In this document: positions 1 to 9,200 of the stretch, piece after piece | Position numbering within the stretch: position 1 is the first letter of the stretch | Layout: every line of letters starts with the position of its first letter | Origin: Salinisphaera hydrothermalis C41B8 | GTDB taxonomy: Bacteria; Pseudomonadota; Gammaproteobacteria; Nevskiales; Salinisphaeraceae | Reading direction: 5' to 3' | NCBI RefSeq assembly: GCF_000732535.1 | Contig: NZ_APNK01000001.1 | Coordinates: 186,001-250,000, forward strand | DNA length: 64,000 bases | Made by a program: the position numbers and the translations under genes | Notes under the pieces: model-generated | Database searches by the model: none | Told to the model about the DNA's origin: nothing | What the model saw: the letters and a program-made list of their open reading frames with translations, nothing else

Positions 1-360
1 GAGCTGCCGATCATGGTGGCCACCGACGTCGCCGCGCGCGGGCTGCATATTCCGGACGTGTCGCACGTGATCAACTTCGATCTGCCGCAGGACGCTCAGG
101 ACTACGTGCACCGTATCGGCCGCACGGCCCGGGCCGGCAACACCGGCCAGGCGATTTCGTTCGCCTGCGAGGAATACGTGTACTCGCTGCCCGATATCGA
201 GGACTACATCGAGCACAAGATCGATGCCGAGATGCCGACCGAGGATGAATTCGTACACGACTTCACCCCGGCCGCGCCCCGCAAGCGCAAGCCGCGTGGC
301 GGCCCGAACCGGCGTCGGCGCAGCGGTGGCGGCAATCGCCGGTCATCGGGCAACCGATGA
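1..360 (+). CDS. rhlB: DEAD-box ATP-dependent RNA helicase RhlB, C-terminal part
   Basis: Only the last 119 codons are present; the reading frame is open from base 1, so the start lies outside the window. The visible part begins at helicase motif V ([15 protein letters not shown]) and contains motif VI ([12 protein letters not shown]), which place it in the second RecA-like domain of DEAD-box helicases. A basic Arg/Gly/Pro-rich tail ends the protein and is likely to bind RNA. The GLHIP...HVINFDLP wording is closest to RhlB, the helicase of the RNA degradosome that unwinds structured mRNA for decay. RhlE or another DEAD-box paralogue cannot be excluded without the N-terminal domain. Confidence 0.85.
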   Translation, partial: ELPIMVATDVAARGLHIPDVSHVINFDLPQDAQDYVHRIGRTARAGNTGQAISFACEEYVYSLPDIEDYIEHKIDAEMPTEDEFVHDFTPAAPRKRKPRGGPNRRRRSGGGNRRSSGNR

Positions 361-438
361 TCGATTGCGCCCGGCTTGTGCGCACCCGCAAGGCCGGTAT
401 GATGCGATGTTTTACTGCGAACGCCACGGCCTAGGATC

Positions 439-1239
439 ATGGAGATCAACCGCGAACTGCTCGATGCTGTCTGCCGCATCGCCGTCGAGGCCGGCGCGAA
501 GACGCTGCCGATCTACCGCAGCGATTTCGACGTCGCGACCAAGGACGACGATAGCCCGCTGACCCAGGCCGATCTCGCGGCGCATCGCTCGATTGCCGCC
601 GGGCTGTCGGCGCTCACACCGGATACGCCGCAGCTATCCGAGGAAGGCGCCGACATCGACTACGACACGCGCTCGGAATGGCGCGAATACTGGTTGATCG
701 ACCCGTTGGACGGCACCAAGGAATTCGTCAACCGTAACGATCAGTTCACGATCAACATCGCACTGATCGAGGATGGCCGGCCTGTGCTCGGCGTGGTCTA
801 TGCCCCGGCGCTCGACCGGCTCTGGTTCGGCGCGCATGGAGTCGGCGCTTTCCGGCGCGAGGGCGACGGCGAGATCGAAGCCATACAGGTCAGCCCGGCT
901 CGAACCGAGAAGCCCCGTGTGCTGGTATCGCGCTCCCATCGTTCGGATGCCATCGAACAGCTGCTGTCGAAGATGGACGACTACGAACCCGTCAGCATGG
1001 GCTCGTCGCTGAAGTTCTGCATCATCGCCGAGGGCGAAGCCGACTTCTATCCGCGGCTCGGCCCGACCAGCGAATGGGACACCGCAGCCGGCCACGCCGT
1101 GCTCAAGGCCGCGGGCGGTTACGTCACCGATGCCCGAGGCCGCCCGCTGCGCTACAACGAAACCGACAGCCTGCTCAACGACTGGTTCATCGCCTATGGC
1201 GACGACGGTTACGACTGGCTATCGTACGTCCCCAAGTAG
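439..1239 (+). CDS. cysQ: 3'(2'),5'-bisphosphate nucleotidase CysQ
   Basis: The 266-residue protein belongs to the inositol monophosphatase-like, Mg2+-dependent and Li+-sensitive phosphatases. It hydrolyses 3'-phosphoadenosine 5'-phosphate to AMP, which removes the by-product of sulfate assimilation. The metal-binding signature is intact: E68-E69 (SEEG), D88-P-L-D91-G-T (DPLDGTKEF) and a C-terminal EWDTAAGHAV segment supplying the last aspartate. Its length matches CysQ. It is transcribed in the same direction as rhlB after a 78-bp gap and converges on the downstream stress-protein gene. An inositol-phosphatase paralogue is less likely, given the close match of the DGTKEF motif to CysQ. Confidence 0.93.
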   Translation: MEINRELLDAVCRIAVEAGAKTLPIYRSDFDVATKDDDSPLTQADLAAHRSIAAGLSALTPDTPQLSEEGADIDYDTRSEWREYWLIDPLDGTKEFVNRNDQFTINIALIEDGRPVLGVVYAPALDRLWFGAHGVGAFRREGDGEIEAIQVSPARTEKPRVLVSRSHRSDAIEQLLSKMDDYEPVSMGSSLKFCIIAEGEADFYPRLGPTSEWDTAAGHAVLKAAGGYVTDARGRPLRYNETDSLLNDWFIAYGDDGYDWLSYVPK

Positions 1240-1264
1240 CGCAAGCGCAGGCCGCACTCGATCG

Positions 1265-1293
1265 CCGCGGCGGACAAGACCGCCGCGGGCCGT
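1265..1293 (+). terminator. Candidate terminator after cysQ
   Basis: Perfect 9-bp stem CCGCGGCGG (1265-1273) / CCGCCGCGG (1280-1288) with a 6-base loop, followed by GCCGTTTTA. It sits 25 bp after the cysQ stop, between two convergent genes. The T-tract is short and interrupted, so termination may be partial. Confidence 0.5.
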
Positions 1294-1294
1294 T

Positions 1295-1744
1295 TTACGT
1301 CTCGATCGACGGGTCCTGGGCGATCAGCAAACTGCAATCCAGACGATCAAGCAACGAAGCGCCCACCGAGCCCTGCCACCAACGCGCCAGAACACCGCGG
1401 CGCTGGTGGCCGACGATCACTAGATCCACCTCCAGCTCGCCGGCGAGCTTGGCGATCTGGTGCGCCGGCTCGCCGACGCGGACATAGCCCTGGGCATCGA
1501 TCCCCTTGGCCTTGAGCATGTCCACGCCCTCGGCGAGGATCTTCTCCACCCGCTCACGCTCCGACTCGTACATGCTCTCGGTATAAAAGCCTTCCGCGGC
1601 GGCTACTGCACCGGTCAGCGGCACCACCGCCAGCAAATGTGTGCGCACCTCGCCTGCCCCCAGAAGTGGCAACGAGCGTCGCAAGGCGATACGCCCCTGT
1701 TCGCTGCCGTCATAGGCCAGAAGAATGGTGTCGAAGTTCTGCAT
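1295..1744 (-). CDS. Universal stress protein (UspA family)
   Basis: A single UspA domain of 149 residues, opening with FDTILLAYDGSEQG, the conserved beta1/Asp motif of the nucleotide-binding alpha/beta fold. The chosen ATG at 1744 is preceded by GAGGGA, a good ribosome site; the frame stays open further upstream but without homology. In ATP-binding family members the C-terminal loop reads G-2x-G-9x-G-S. Here it is GHQRRGVLARWWQGS, so the second glycine is arginine and ATP binding may be altered. Such proteins act in the cytoplasm during starvation or oxidative stress. The gene is convergent with cysQ and follows the lactonase gene on the same strand after 121 bp. Confidence 0.85.
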   Translation of the reverse strand: MQNFDTILLAYDGSEQGRIALRRSLPLLGAGEVRTHLLAVVPLTGAVAAAEGFYTESMYESERERVEKILAEGVDMLKAKGIDAQGYVRVGEPAHQIAKLAGELEVDLVIVGHQRRGVLARWWQGSVGASLLDRLDCSLLIAQDPSIET

Positions 1745-1865
1745 CGGATCCCTCGGCGAACCATCAAGTCTGCAATTTCTTGATACCACGGCCCGCCGGT
1801 ATTCGTCATCTAGCATATAGGCTTAAAACATCAGCGCTTAGCGCTGGCCGAACATCGCCATCGGC

Positions 1866-2648
1866 TCATTCCCGAAAACCCGGAAAGGCCGGCAGCGTGC
1901 GATAGAAATCGAAGTCGTGATTAGGCCAGAGCTCGGCGCCTTCTTGCGCTGCCAATTGCTTGAGCCGTCGAATGCTGTCCACCGCTTGGGTTTCGCGATC
2001 CTGCCAGCAGTAACCCGGGGCGATCTCGTCGTCCAGATTTTCCATCAGATCCGCGGCATCTCCGCATAGAATCACCGGCGGCCCCTTGGGCAGCTCGATG
2101 AACAACGACATATGACCGGCGGTATGGCCCGGCGTCTCGATCGCCTGGATGCCGGGGGCCGGCGAGTATGCCGCCGGCTGGATACGCCAGTTGTCGCGCT
2201 CGGCGATTTCATCGTCAAAGATGCCGCTGACCTCGCCGGTATCGGCCGCTTCGACCTCGTCGCGATGAATATGTACCTCGCAGCCGGGAACATCGCATAG
2301 CCCGCCGGCATGGTCGAAGTGCAGATGACTGAGAAATACCAGATCGATATCGTCCACGGTCAGGCCGAGCCGTTGCAGATATTCGGGGATGCGCTGCGTC
2401 TGGGACATCTCCGGCACGTCGAAGGTCGGGCGCATCGGTTCCAAATAACGGGCACGCAGTTCCGGCGTGGCGATCTTGTGGTAGTCGCAGCCGACATCGA
2501 ACAGGATGCGGCCATTGCGCGTTTCGATCAGATACGCCAGGATCGGCGCCTCGATATAGACCCCGTGACCACGGCCGCGCGTGGACACGGTCTTTTCATA
2601 ACGATGCGTAGCCGTCAGCAATGGCCTGATGCGTAATGCGCCGCTCAT
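1866..2648 (-). CDS. Metallo-beta-lactamase-fold hydrolase, N-acyl homoserine lactonase-like
   Basis: The 260-residue protein carries the zinc motif SH108LH110FD112H113AGG, then ETPGHTAGH, the bridging aspartate in CGDAAD and a late histidine in WPNHDFD. This is the arrangement of the AttM/AiiA lactonase branch of the metallo-beta-lactamase fold. These cytoplasmic enzymes open lactone rings, often of acyl-homoserine lactones, but some act on other lactones. The gene lies 88 bp downstream of the unknown gene that ends the guanidine operon and may be read from the same transcript. I see no luxI/luxR genes nearby, so a quorum-quenching role is only one possibility. The substrate is not determined by sequence. 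Confidence 0.85.
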   Translation of the reverse strand: MSGALRIRPLLTATHRYEKTVSTRGRGHGVYIEAPILAYLIETRNGRILFDVGCDYHKIATPELRARYLEPMRPTFDVPEMSQTQRIPEYLQRLGLTVDDIDLVFLSHLHFDHAGGLCDVPGCEVHIHRDEVEAADTGEVSGIFDDEIAERDNWRIQPAAYSPAPGIQAIETPGHTAGHMSLFIELPKGPPVILCGDAADLMENLDDEIAPGYCWQDRETQAVDSIRRLKQLAAQEGAELWPNHDFDFYRTLPAFPGFRE

Positions 2649-2736
2649 CCGTTGGCCCTCCAGGTTATTGATTCGGGAAAAACCCGATCCGCCAGTCTTG
2701 TATTTTCAAAGGCTCCACGGCCGCTGGGAGCTTTTC

Positions 2737-3414
2737 TTACCGGGCGTCCGGTACTTCGCAGAGGTCGCCGATTCGCCAAGGATGGGTCGAACGCGCGACG
2801 CGCCATCCGTCGGCGTCGCGGCACAGATAGCTGACCTCGGTCGCCGCACGCCGGGCGAGCGCGGCGCCGGCCAATGTTTCGGGCGCTTCCAGCAACTCGT
2901 GGTCGGCCTCCAGCGACGGCCGGGGGACGATACGAAACGCATGCGTGCCCTGCTGCAACCAGACCGGCAGACCGACCTCGTCGATCCGCGCCACCTCACC
3001 GGTCGCATCACCGGACGCGACCTTCTCCCAGCGCTCGAGATAACGGCCGTCCGGATGCTGTTCTTCGAGCAGACGGTCGGAGAGAAACCGCATCGCGCCG
3101 ATGTCCTTATCCAGTCCCGGCGCCATATCCACCAATCGATGCCAGGTACAGAAGCGGCCCTCGACGATCGTACGCCCGGCGAAAGCCGTCAGCCCGGCGA
3201 TCCAGATCAACTGCATACGATCGCAGTCGGCGAGGCTCCCCACACCAGTGAAATCGGGCATATCGACCGGAATGCGCAAGTCGGCATGCCAGAGGCCCGT
3301 CTGTAGCCAGTACACTTCGGTGGTCGTATCTTCGACCACGGACGGACCGGCCGCCGGCTCGACATACAGTCGGCGCCGCCACAAGCCGCGATAGCGCGCC
3401 GGTACCTCGCTCAC
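2737..3414 (-). CDS. Unknown protein co-translated with the 2OG oxygenase
   Basis: I do not recognise this 225-residue protein with certainty. It is soluble, has no signal peptide or transmembrane segment, and is rich in Trp and acidic residues. The N-terminal part (LWRRRLYVEP...TTTEVYWLQTGLWHADLRIP) reads like alternating beta strands, and several later segments do too (GRFCTWHRLVD, TEVSYLC, GWRVARS). A lipocalin-like or HRI1-like beta barrel is a weak guess. The ATG overlaps the stop of the 2OG oxygenase by 4 bp, which implies translational coupling and a shared job, for example holding or delivering the substrate or product of that enzyme. No catalytic motif is evident. Confidence 0.8.
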   Translation of the reverse strand: MSEVPARYRGLWRRRLYVEPAAGPSVVEDTTTEVYWLQTGLWHADLRIPVDMPDFTGVGSLADCDRMQLIWIAGLTAFAGRTIVEGRFCTWHRLVDMAPGLDKDIGAMRFLSDRLLEEQHPDGRYLERWEKVASGDATGEVARIDEVGLPVWLQQGTHAFRIVPRPSLEADHELLEAPETLAGAALARRAATEVSYLCRDADGWRVARSTHPWRIGDLCEVPDAR

Positions 3415-4451
3415 GAGGCGTCGCCGTGACGGGCGTGCTGGCCGAAGGTCGCCGTACCGCGGGCCCCGGCCGGCAGGGCGATCTCGCCACGCGCCAGGCG
3501 CGCCTGCAGATAATTGAAGGTCTGGATGGTCTGGGCGTAGAGATGTTCGCCGGCCTGCAGCGGCTCATAGTTCGCTGCACCATCCCGCGCGACCAGATGC
3601 GGTAGCGGCGCGACCTCGGTGTGATAGTCGCAAGCAAAGAACAACGGAAAGCTATAGCGCTCTTCCGGCACCTTGCGTACCCGGTGCGACGTGGCCACGA
3701 ACTCGCCGTTGGTCCAGATCTGGAGCATGTCGCCAATATTCACCACGAGCGCCCCCTCGCGATACGGCACGCTGATCCATTCGCCAGCGCCGTTCATCAC
3801 CTCCAGCCCGGCCGCGGTCGGCAGCAGCAGGGTGAAGCACTCATAGTCGGTATGCGCGCCAATGCCCTGAGCGTCTTCGGCCTCGGCATCGTAGGGGTAA
3901 TGGATCAGCCGGAGCTGGCTCGGCGGTTGGGTCACATGCCTGGAAAATTGATCGGCCGGCAGATCGAGCGCGACCGCGAACGCTTCCATGAGCGCGCGGC
4001 CGACCGCGAACGCGTCTTCGTAATAGCCATAGACTGCCTCGCGGAAGCCCTCCAGATCCGGCCAAACATTAGGACCGAGCATGGGCGTGCCTGCGGCCTC
4101 GGCCCAGGACATTTCGAAGGCAAGATCAAAGGCTTCCTTGCGATCCGGTTTATTCGGATCCGGCGATTCTTCGCCCGGGGGTACATAGCCACGATGATGG
4201 GTCGAGCGGCCGATGTAGTAATCCATCTTGCGGTCGTGATCGAGGGCAAAGAACCGCTGGGCCTGGCTCAGCAAAGCCGCGCGGCGCGCCTCGCCGATGC
4301 CATGCCCGACAATCTGGAAAAAACCGACCTCGCGGGCCGCACGTGCCAGTGCGTCCGCGACCTCGGCGCGAGCCGCCGGGTCGCCGCTGAACAGGCCGGC
4401 CATATCGATGGTCGGCACACTTGCGAAGTCGGCCGGTTGTCCGGGATTCAT
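3411..4451 (-). CDS. 2-oxoglutarate/Fe(II)-dependent oxygenase (isopenicillin N synthase-like)
   Basis: The protein has 346 residues. The N-terminal DIOX_N region (VPTIDMAGLFSGD...VGFFQIVGHGI) precedes the jelly-roll catalytic core. Iron ligands H200-x-D202 (IGAHTDY) and H256 (ATSHRV) and the 2-oxoglutarate anchor R265-x-S267 are present. The HTDY context and GEHLY near the end recall ethylene-forming enzyme and homoarginine-6-hydroxylase relatives, several of which release guanidine from arginine or homoarginine. I chose the ATG at 4451 because it overlaps the allophanate hydrolase stop (TGATG); the longer open frame upstream is a shadow of that gene. Its position in a guanidine operon makes a guanidino compound the natural candidate substrate, but this is inference. 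Confidence 0.85.
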   Translation of the reverse strand: MNPGQPADFASVPTIDMAGLFSGDPAARAEVADALARAAREVGFFQIVGHGIGEARRAALLSQAQRFFALDHDRKMDYYIGRSTHHRGYVPPGEESPDPNKPDRKEAFDLAFEMSWAEAAGTPMLGPNVWPDLEGFREAVYGYYEDAFAVGRALMEAFAVALDLPADQFSRHVTQPPSQLRLIHYPYDAEAEDAQGIGAHTDYECFTLLLPTAAGLEVMNGAGEWISVPYREGALVVNIGDMLQIWTNGEFVATSHRVRKVPEERYSFPLFFACDYHTEVAPLPHLVARDGAANYEPLQAGEHLYAQTIQTFNYLQARLARGEIALPAGARGTATFGQHARHGDAS

Positions 4452-6283
4452 CAACAGATCTCCTGTTCGGTGGTCGATGCCAGCCAGGCCCGCCAGCCGC
4501 CAAAGGCGCTGATTTCGATGACCTCGGCCTGGGAATCCAGGGCCCCGGCGGCACAGATGAAACCGGTCACCGAGCGATCGTCGGCCAGCGTGACCCGGCC
4601 CAGACCGAGGGGCGCTGGAATACCCGCGAGGAAACTGCCGATGCTCGCCATGGGCAGCCGCCACAATTCGACCGCGATCGCCTGCCCTGCCTCGGCGTCC
4701 TCGATCAGCGCCGGGCGCGGTGGTTGATCGGCGGTAAGCGCGAACAATCGATATCGAGGCGCCGTTTCGGTCACCGCCGTGCGCCGGCCGCCGCGTTCGA
4801 CCAGCTGATGGTTCAAGGCCAGACCGTCTAGATGCGCACCGCAGACGGCGATCTCCAGGGTCCCGTCGCCGGCCGGCGGCAGCGCCGGCAACGCCGGGCG
4901 CGGTCGCCCGGTTGCCCCGAGCGGCAGATCCAGCCGTGCCTCGAGCGCGCGCGCCAGGCTCAGCAACGACAGATCGGCAAACGCCGGGCCGAACAGCGTT
5001 ACCCCGCCCGGGCGCCCGTTTTCGCCGATCGCGATCGGCACGGCCAGCGCACTGTAGTCGAGCAGATTCATGAAATTAGTCCAGGTGCCGAGCCGCGTAT
5101 TGACCGCGACCGGCTCGGCCGCCACCGCCGCCTTGCTCGGATGCGCGACCGTCGTCGGCGCCAGCATTACGTCGACCTCGGCCAGCAGACGATCGGCCGC
5201 GCGCTTGTGCTCGGACAGGCGATAACCGGCATCGAAGGCATCCAGCGCGCTCGGCGCCCGCCCCGCTTCGATCACCTGGCGGGTAACCGGATGCAGCGCG
5301 TCCGGCGAGCGCTCGATCAGCGATCGCACGGCGTGATAGCGCTCGGCGACCCACGGACCGCCGTAAAGCAGCCGGGCCGCCTCCAGCATCGGCGTGCAAT
5401 CGATCTCGACCGGTTCGCCGCCGAGCGCGCGCAGCTCGCCGATCGCGGTCTCCATGCAACGGCTGTAGGCGGCATCGGTCTGCCATTGATTGCGCGGCGG
5501 CACCCCGAAACGAAAATGCGCCGGCGGCCGGCCATAGCGCTGGCCTGCGATCGCGAAATCATGCGCGCGTGCCTCGGCACAGTCCCCGTCGAAGACCGCC
5601 GCGACATCGAGAATCGCTTGGGCATCGTCGGCCGTCAGCGCAAACAGGCTGATCGTATCGATGCTGCGACAGGCCGGGACCACGCCGCGATTGCTCAACA
5701 AGCCGACGGTCGGCTTGAGACCGAACAGATTGTTGAAACAAGCCGGCACGCGACCGGAGCCCGCCGTGTCGGTGCCGAGCGCGAAGCTGACCTGGCCGGC
5801 CGCCGTGGCCACCGCAGAGCCGCTGCTGGAGCCGCCGGGGATGTAATCGGGATCGAAGGCATTGCCCGGCACGCCGTACTCGGCCGGCGCGCGTTCGCCA
5901 ACCAGGCCGGTGGCGAACTGATCCAGGTTGGTCTTGCCGAGCGGAATCGCCCCGGCCGCGATCAGCTGTTCGACGACGAAGGCATGCTGCGTGGGCACAT
6001 AGGCGAATGCCGGGCAGCCCGCCGTGGTCGGAATACCGGCCAGGTCGATGTTGTCCTTGATCGCGAACGGCAAACCATAGAGCGGCAAGGTCTCCGGCGA
6101 TTCGCCGTCGAGCGCGGCCAGATAGGGTTCGAGCTCGTCGACGGTCAGGCGCCGAATCCAGGTCGGATCGGAGCCGCGTGCGGCGGCCTCGGCCAGCAGC
6201 TTGGCCACCAGGGCGCGAGGCGTCAGCTCGCCGCTGCGATAGGCAGCGTGCAGCGTAAATCGGGTCAGATCGCGGCCGCTCAT
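4451..6283 (-). CDS. atzF: Allophanate hydrolase
   Basis: This cytoplasmic amidase hydrolyses allophanate to two CO2 and two NH3, the last step of guanidine, urea or biuret breakdown. The 610-residue protein has the full two-domain AtzF/DUR1 architecture. The N-terminal amidase-signature domain carries K76 (AIKDNID), the GGSSSGSA serine cluster near 151-158 and the likely nucleophile S176 (GTDTAGS). The C-terminal domain (about 440-610) is typical of allophanate hydrolases and handles the decarboxylation step. The ATG at 6283 overlaps the carboxylase stop by 4 bp; the extra 65 codons upstream in the open frame are the shadow of that gene. The family does not discriminate between sources of allophanate. 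Confidence 0.93.
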   Translation of the reverse strand: MSGRDLTRFTLHAAYRSGELTPRALVAKLLAEAAARGSDPTWIRRLTVDELEPYLAALDGESPETLPLYGLPFAIKDNIDLAGIPTTAGCPAFAYVPTQHAFVVEQLIAAGAIPLGKTNLDQFATGLVGERAPAEYGVPGNAFDPDYIPGGSSSGSAVATAAGQVSFALGTDTAGSGRVPACFNNLFGLKPTVGLLSNRGVVPACRSIDTISLFALTADDAQAILDVAAVFDGDCAEARAHDFAIAGQRYGRPPAHFRFGVPPRNQWQTDAAYSRCMETAIGELRALGGEPVEIDCTPMLEAARLLYGGPWVAERYHAVRSLIERSPDALHPVTRQVIEAGRAPSALDAFDAGYRLSEHKRAADRLLAEVDVMLAPTTVAHPSKAAVAAEPVAVNTRLGTWTNFMNLLDYSALAVPIAIGENGRPGGVTLFGPAFADLSLLSLARALEARLDLPLGATGRPRPALPALPPAGDGTLEIAVCGAHLDGLALNHQLVERGGRRTAVTETAPRYRLFALTADQPPRPALIEDAEAGQAIAVELWRLPMASIGSFLAGIPAPLGLGRVTLADDRSVTGFICAAGALDSQAEVIEISAFGGWRAWLASTTEQEIC

Positions 6284-9200
6284 ACCGAGGCCTCCGTGTT
6301 GGCGTCGACAATCACGACGGGCTGGCCGGCGGTGACCGCCCCGCCTTCCGCGATGGGCAGGCGCGCGATGCGGCCGGGCCCGCGAGCCACGATCTCGACT
6401 TCCATTTTCATGGACTCGACCAGGGCCACGACCTGGCCCTCGGCGACCTCGTCGCCGACCGCGACCTTGAGTTTCCACAGACTGCCGGCCACCGGGCTAT
6501 CGATGGCGGCTTCATCGGCTCCCAGCTCGGCGGTTTCGCTGGTTTCGGGCACGTGGTCTTCGAAAGTGAACTGCCCGTTGGCGCGCCAACGTGCCATCTC
6601 CTCGGCAAACGCGGCCTCGCGTTTTTCCTGAAAGGCCGCGATCGCGTCTTCGCTGCCGGCCAGATTGCGCTCGTACTCGGCCAGCGAGAAGCGCACGGTT
6701 TCGGTTTGCAGATCGAAGCGGCCATGCAGGAATTCGGCCCGGATCGCCATCAGCTCGTCGTGCGTGACCTCGTAGAAAGACAGCTGATCAAAAAACCGCA
6801 GCAGCCAGGGCTGGGTGAAATGCCGGGTCTCGCGATAGCGGTTCCACATCTGCAGCGTCCGGCCGACGAACTGATAGCCGCCCGGGCCTTCCATACCGTA
6901 CACACAGAGATAGGCGCCGCCGATACCCACCGAATTCTCGGCGGTCCAGGTGCGGGCCGGATTGTATTTTGTGGTCACCAGGCGCTGGCGCGGATCCAGC
7001 GGGGTCGCGACCGGCGCGCCCAGATAGACATCGCCCAGCCCCATGACCAGATAGCGGGCATTGAACAGGATCTCGCGGATCTCGGCTTCGCTGTCCAGGC
7101 CGTTGATACGCCGAATGAAATCCAGATTGCTGGGGCACCAGGGTGCATCCGGGCGCACGCTGCGCTGGTATTTCTCGATCGCTTCGTGGCAGGCCGGATC
7201 GTCCCAGGACAACGGCAGATGCACCAGCCGTGATTCGACTTCCAGATCCTCGACCTCGCGCAACTCGCGCTCGGCGGCCTCAAGATGGGCGAGCAACGCC
7301 GCCAGCGTCAACCGGTTCGGATCGTAGTGGATCTGCAGCGAGCGAATGCCCGGGGTGAGTTCAGCCATGCCGTCGATCGGATGCTCGCGCAGCCAGAGCA
7401 TCCAGGCATGGGCCCGAAAGCGCAGCGCGATATCCAGCGTCATCTCGCCGAATTCGATCAACAGGAAATCGTCGCCCGCCTGCCGATAGACCAGTTTTTC
7501 GCCGGCAGTCTCGGCGTCGAGTTCGCGCAATATCGGCGCCCCGCGCTCGATCGGCCGTTCGGGCTCGGGCACCACGGCGAGCGTTTCGATCAGACTTCGT
7601 TGGCGGGCCTCTAGCGCTCGCGCGGTCGCCTGGGAAACCGGCACGAACCGTACCGTATCGCCCGCAGCCAGCTGACCGAGCTTCCAGCGCTCGGCGCGCA
7701 CGGTCGTGGCCGGACAGACAAACCCACCGAGCGAGGGCCCGTCCGGCCCCAGGATGACCGGCATGTCGCCGGTGAAATCGATGGTGCCGAAGGCATAGGC
7801 ATTGTCGTGGATATTCGACGGATGCAGGCCGGCCTCGCCGCCGGTCTCGCGGGCCCACTCGGGGCGCGGACCGATCAGGCGGATACCGGTGCGGCTGGAA
7901 TTGAAGTGCACTTCCCAGTCGTGGCTGAAGACGGTGTCGATATCGGCTTCGGTGAAGAAATCCGGCGCGCCGTGCGGGCCGTACAGCACGGCGATCTCCC
8001 AGTGCCGCTTGCCTTCGCGGGTCTCGCCGAAAGTCGGGCGCAGTTCGGGGGCCAGGCTGCGGACCGGCACCGGCTCGACCGCCGCCAACGGCAAGGTATC
8101 GCCAGTGCGCAGAGCACGCCCGGCATGGCCGCCGAACTGACCGAGGGTGAAGGTGGACCGGGAGCCGAGATAGCGCGGGCAGTCAATGCCACCGGCGACG
8201 AGCAGGTTGCAGCGCGCCCCGCCCTGAACGCGCCCGAGCACAAGCGTGCCGCCGGCCGGCACGTCGATCACCTGCCAGGGCTCGATCCCGGCATCGTCCA
8301 GGCGCGCCTCGATCGGCGCGCCCGCGAGCACGATCTGGGTCGCTCGGTTGAAGCGGAGGGTCGGACCGGCCAGCGTGATTTCCAGACCGGCGGCATCGGG
8401 CGCGTTGCCCAGCAGTCGGTTGCCGAGCGCAAACGAGAAATCGTCGAACGGGCCGGAGGGCGGCACGCCCACATCCCAATGGCCGAGCCGGCCCGGCAGG
8501 TCCTGAATCGTGGTCAACGGGCCGGCGTCGAGCACTTCAAAAGTCGGCGGCGCCCAGTCGAGAGCGCCCAGCCAGCGGGTATGGATATCCGCTGCGGCAA
8601 AGCGCGTATCGCGCAGCACATGGGCCAGCCAGCTCAGATTGGTTTCGATGCCGTAGACCCGGCTGGCGTTCAACACCTCGGCCAGCCGCGCCCGCGCGCT
8701 CTCGCGATCGGCGCTATGTACGATCACCTTGGCCAGCATCGGGTCGAACAGCGGCGAGACTTCGAGACCGGCCTCGATCGAATGATCGATACGCAGATCC
8801 CGCGCCTCGGGGAACGCCACTTGGGTCAGCAGACCGGCGCTGGGGCGGAAATCGTGGTGCGGATCCTCGGCATAGAGCCGGGCCTGGATCGCATGTCCGG
8901 TCGGCGCCAGATCCCGCGTCATCTCGGCCAGATCGAGCGCCTCGCCGGCACCGAGCCGCAGCATCCAGTCGACGATATCGACGCCCCAGACCGCCTCGGT
9001 CACGCCGTGCTCGACCTGCAGCCGAGTATTCACCTCGAGGAAATAGAAGGCTTCGCGGGCGGCGTCGTAGATGAACTCGACCGTGCCGGCACTGCGATAT
9101 TGCACGGACTCGCCAAGGGCGACGGCCGTGGCCAGCAGATCGCGGCGTACCGGCTCGGCAAGCGCCGGCGCCGGGCACTCCTCGATCACCTTCTGATTAC

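Noticed and set aside
4832-6631. Long plus-strand open frame (599 codons) opposite allophanate hydrolase and the carboxylase end
   Set aside because: It is the antisense shadow of two well-supported genes in high-GC DNA. The translation is Arg/Gln/His-rich with no recognisable domain.
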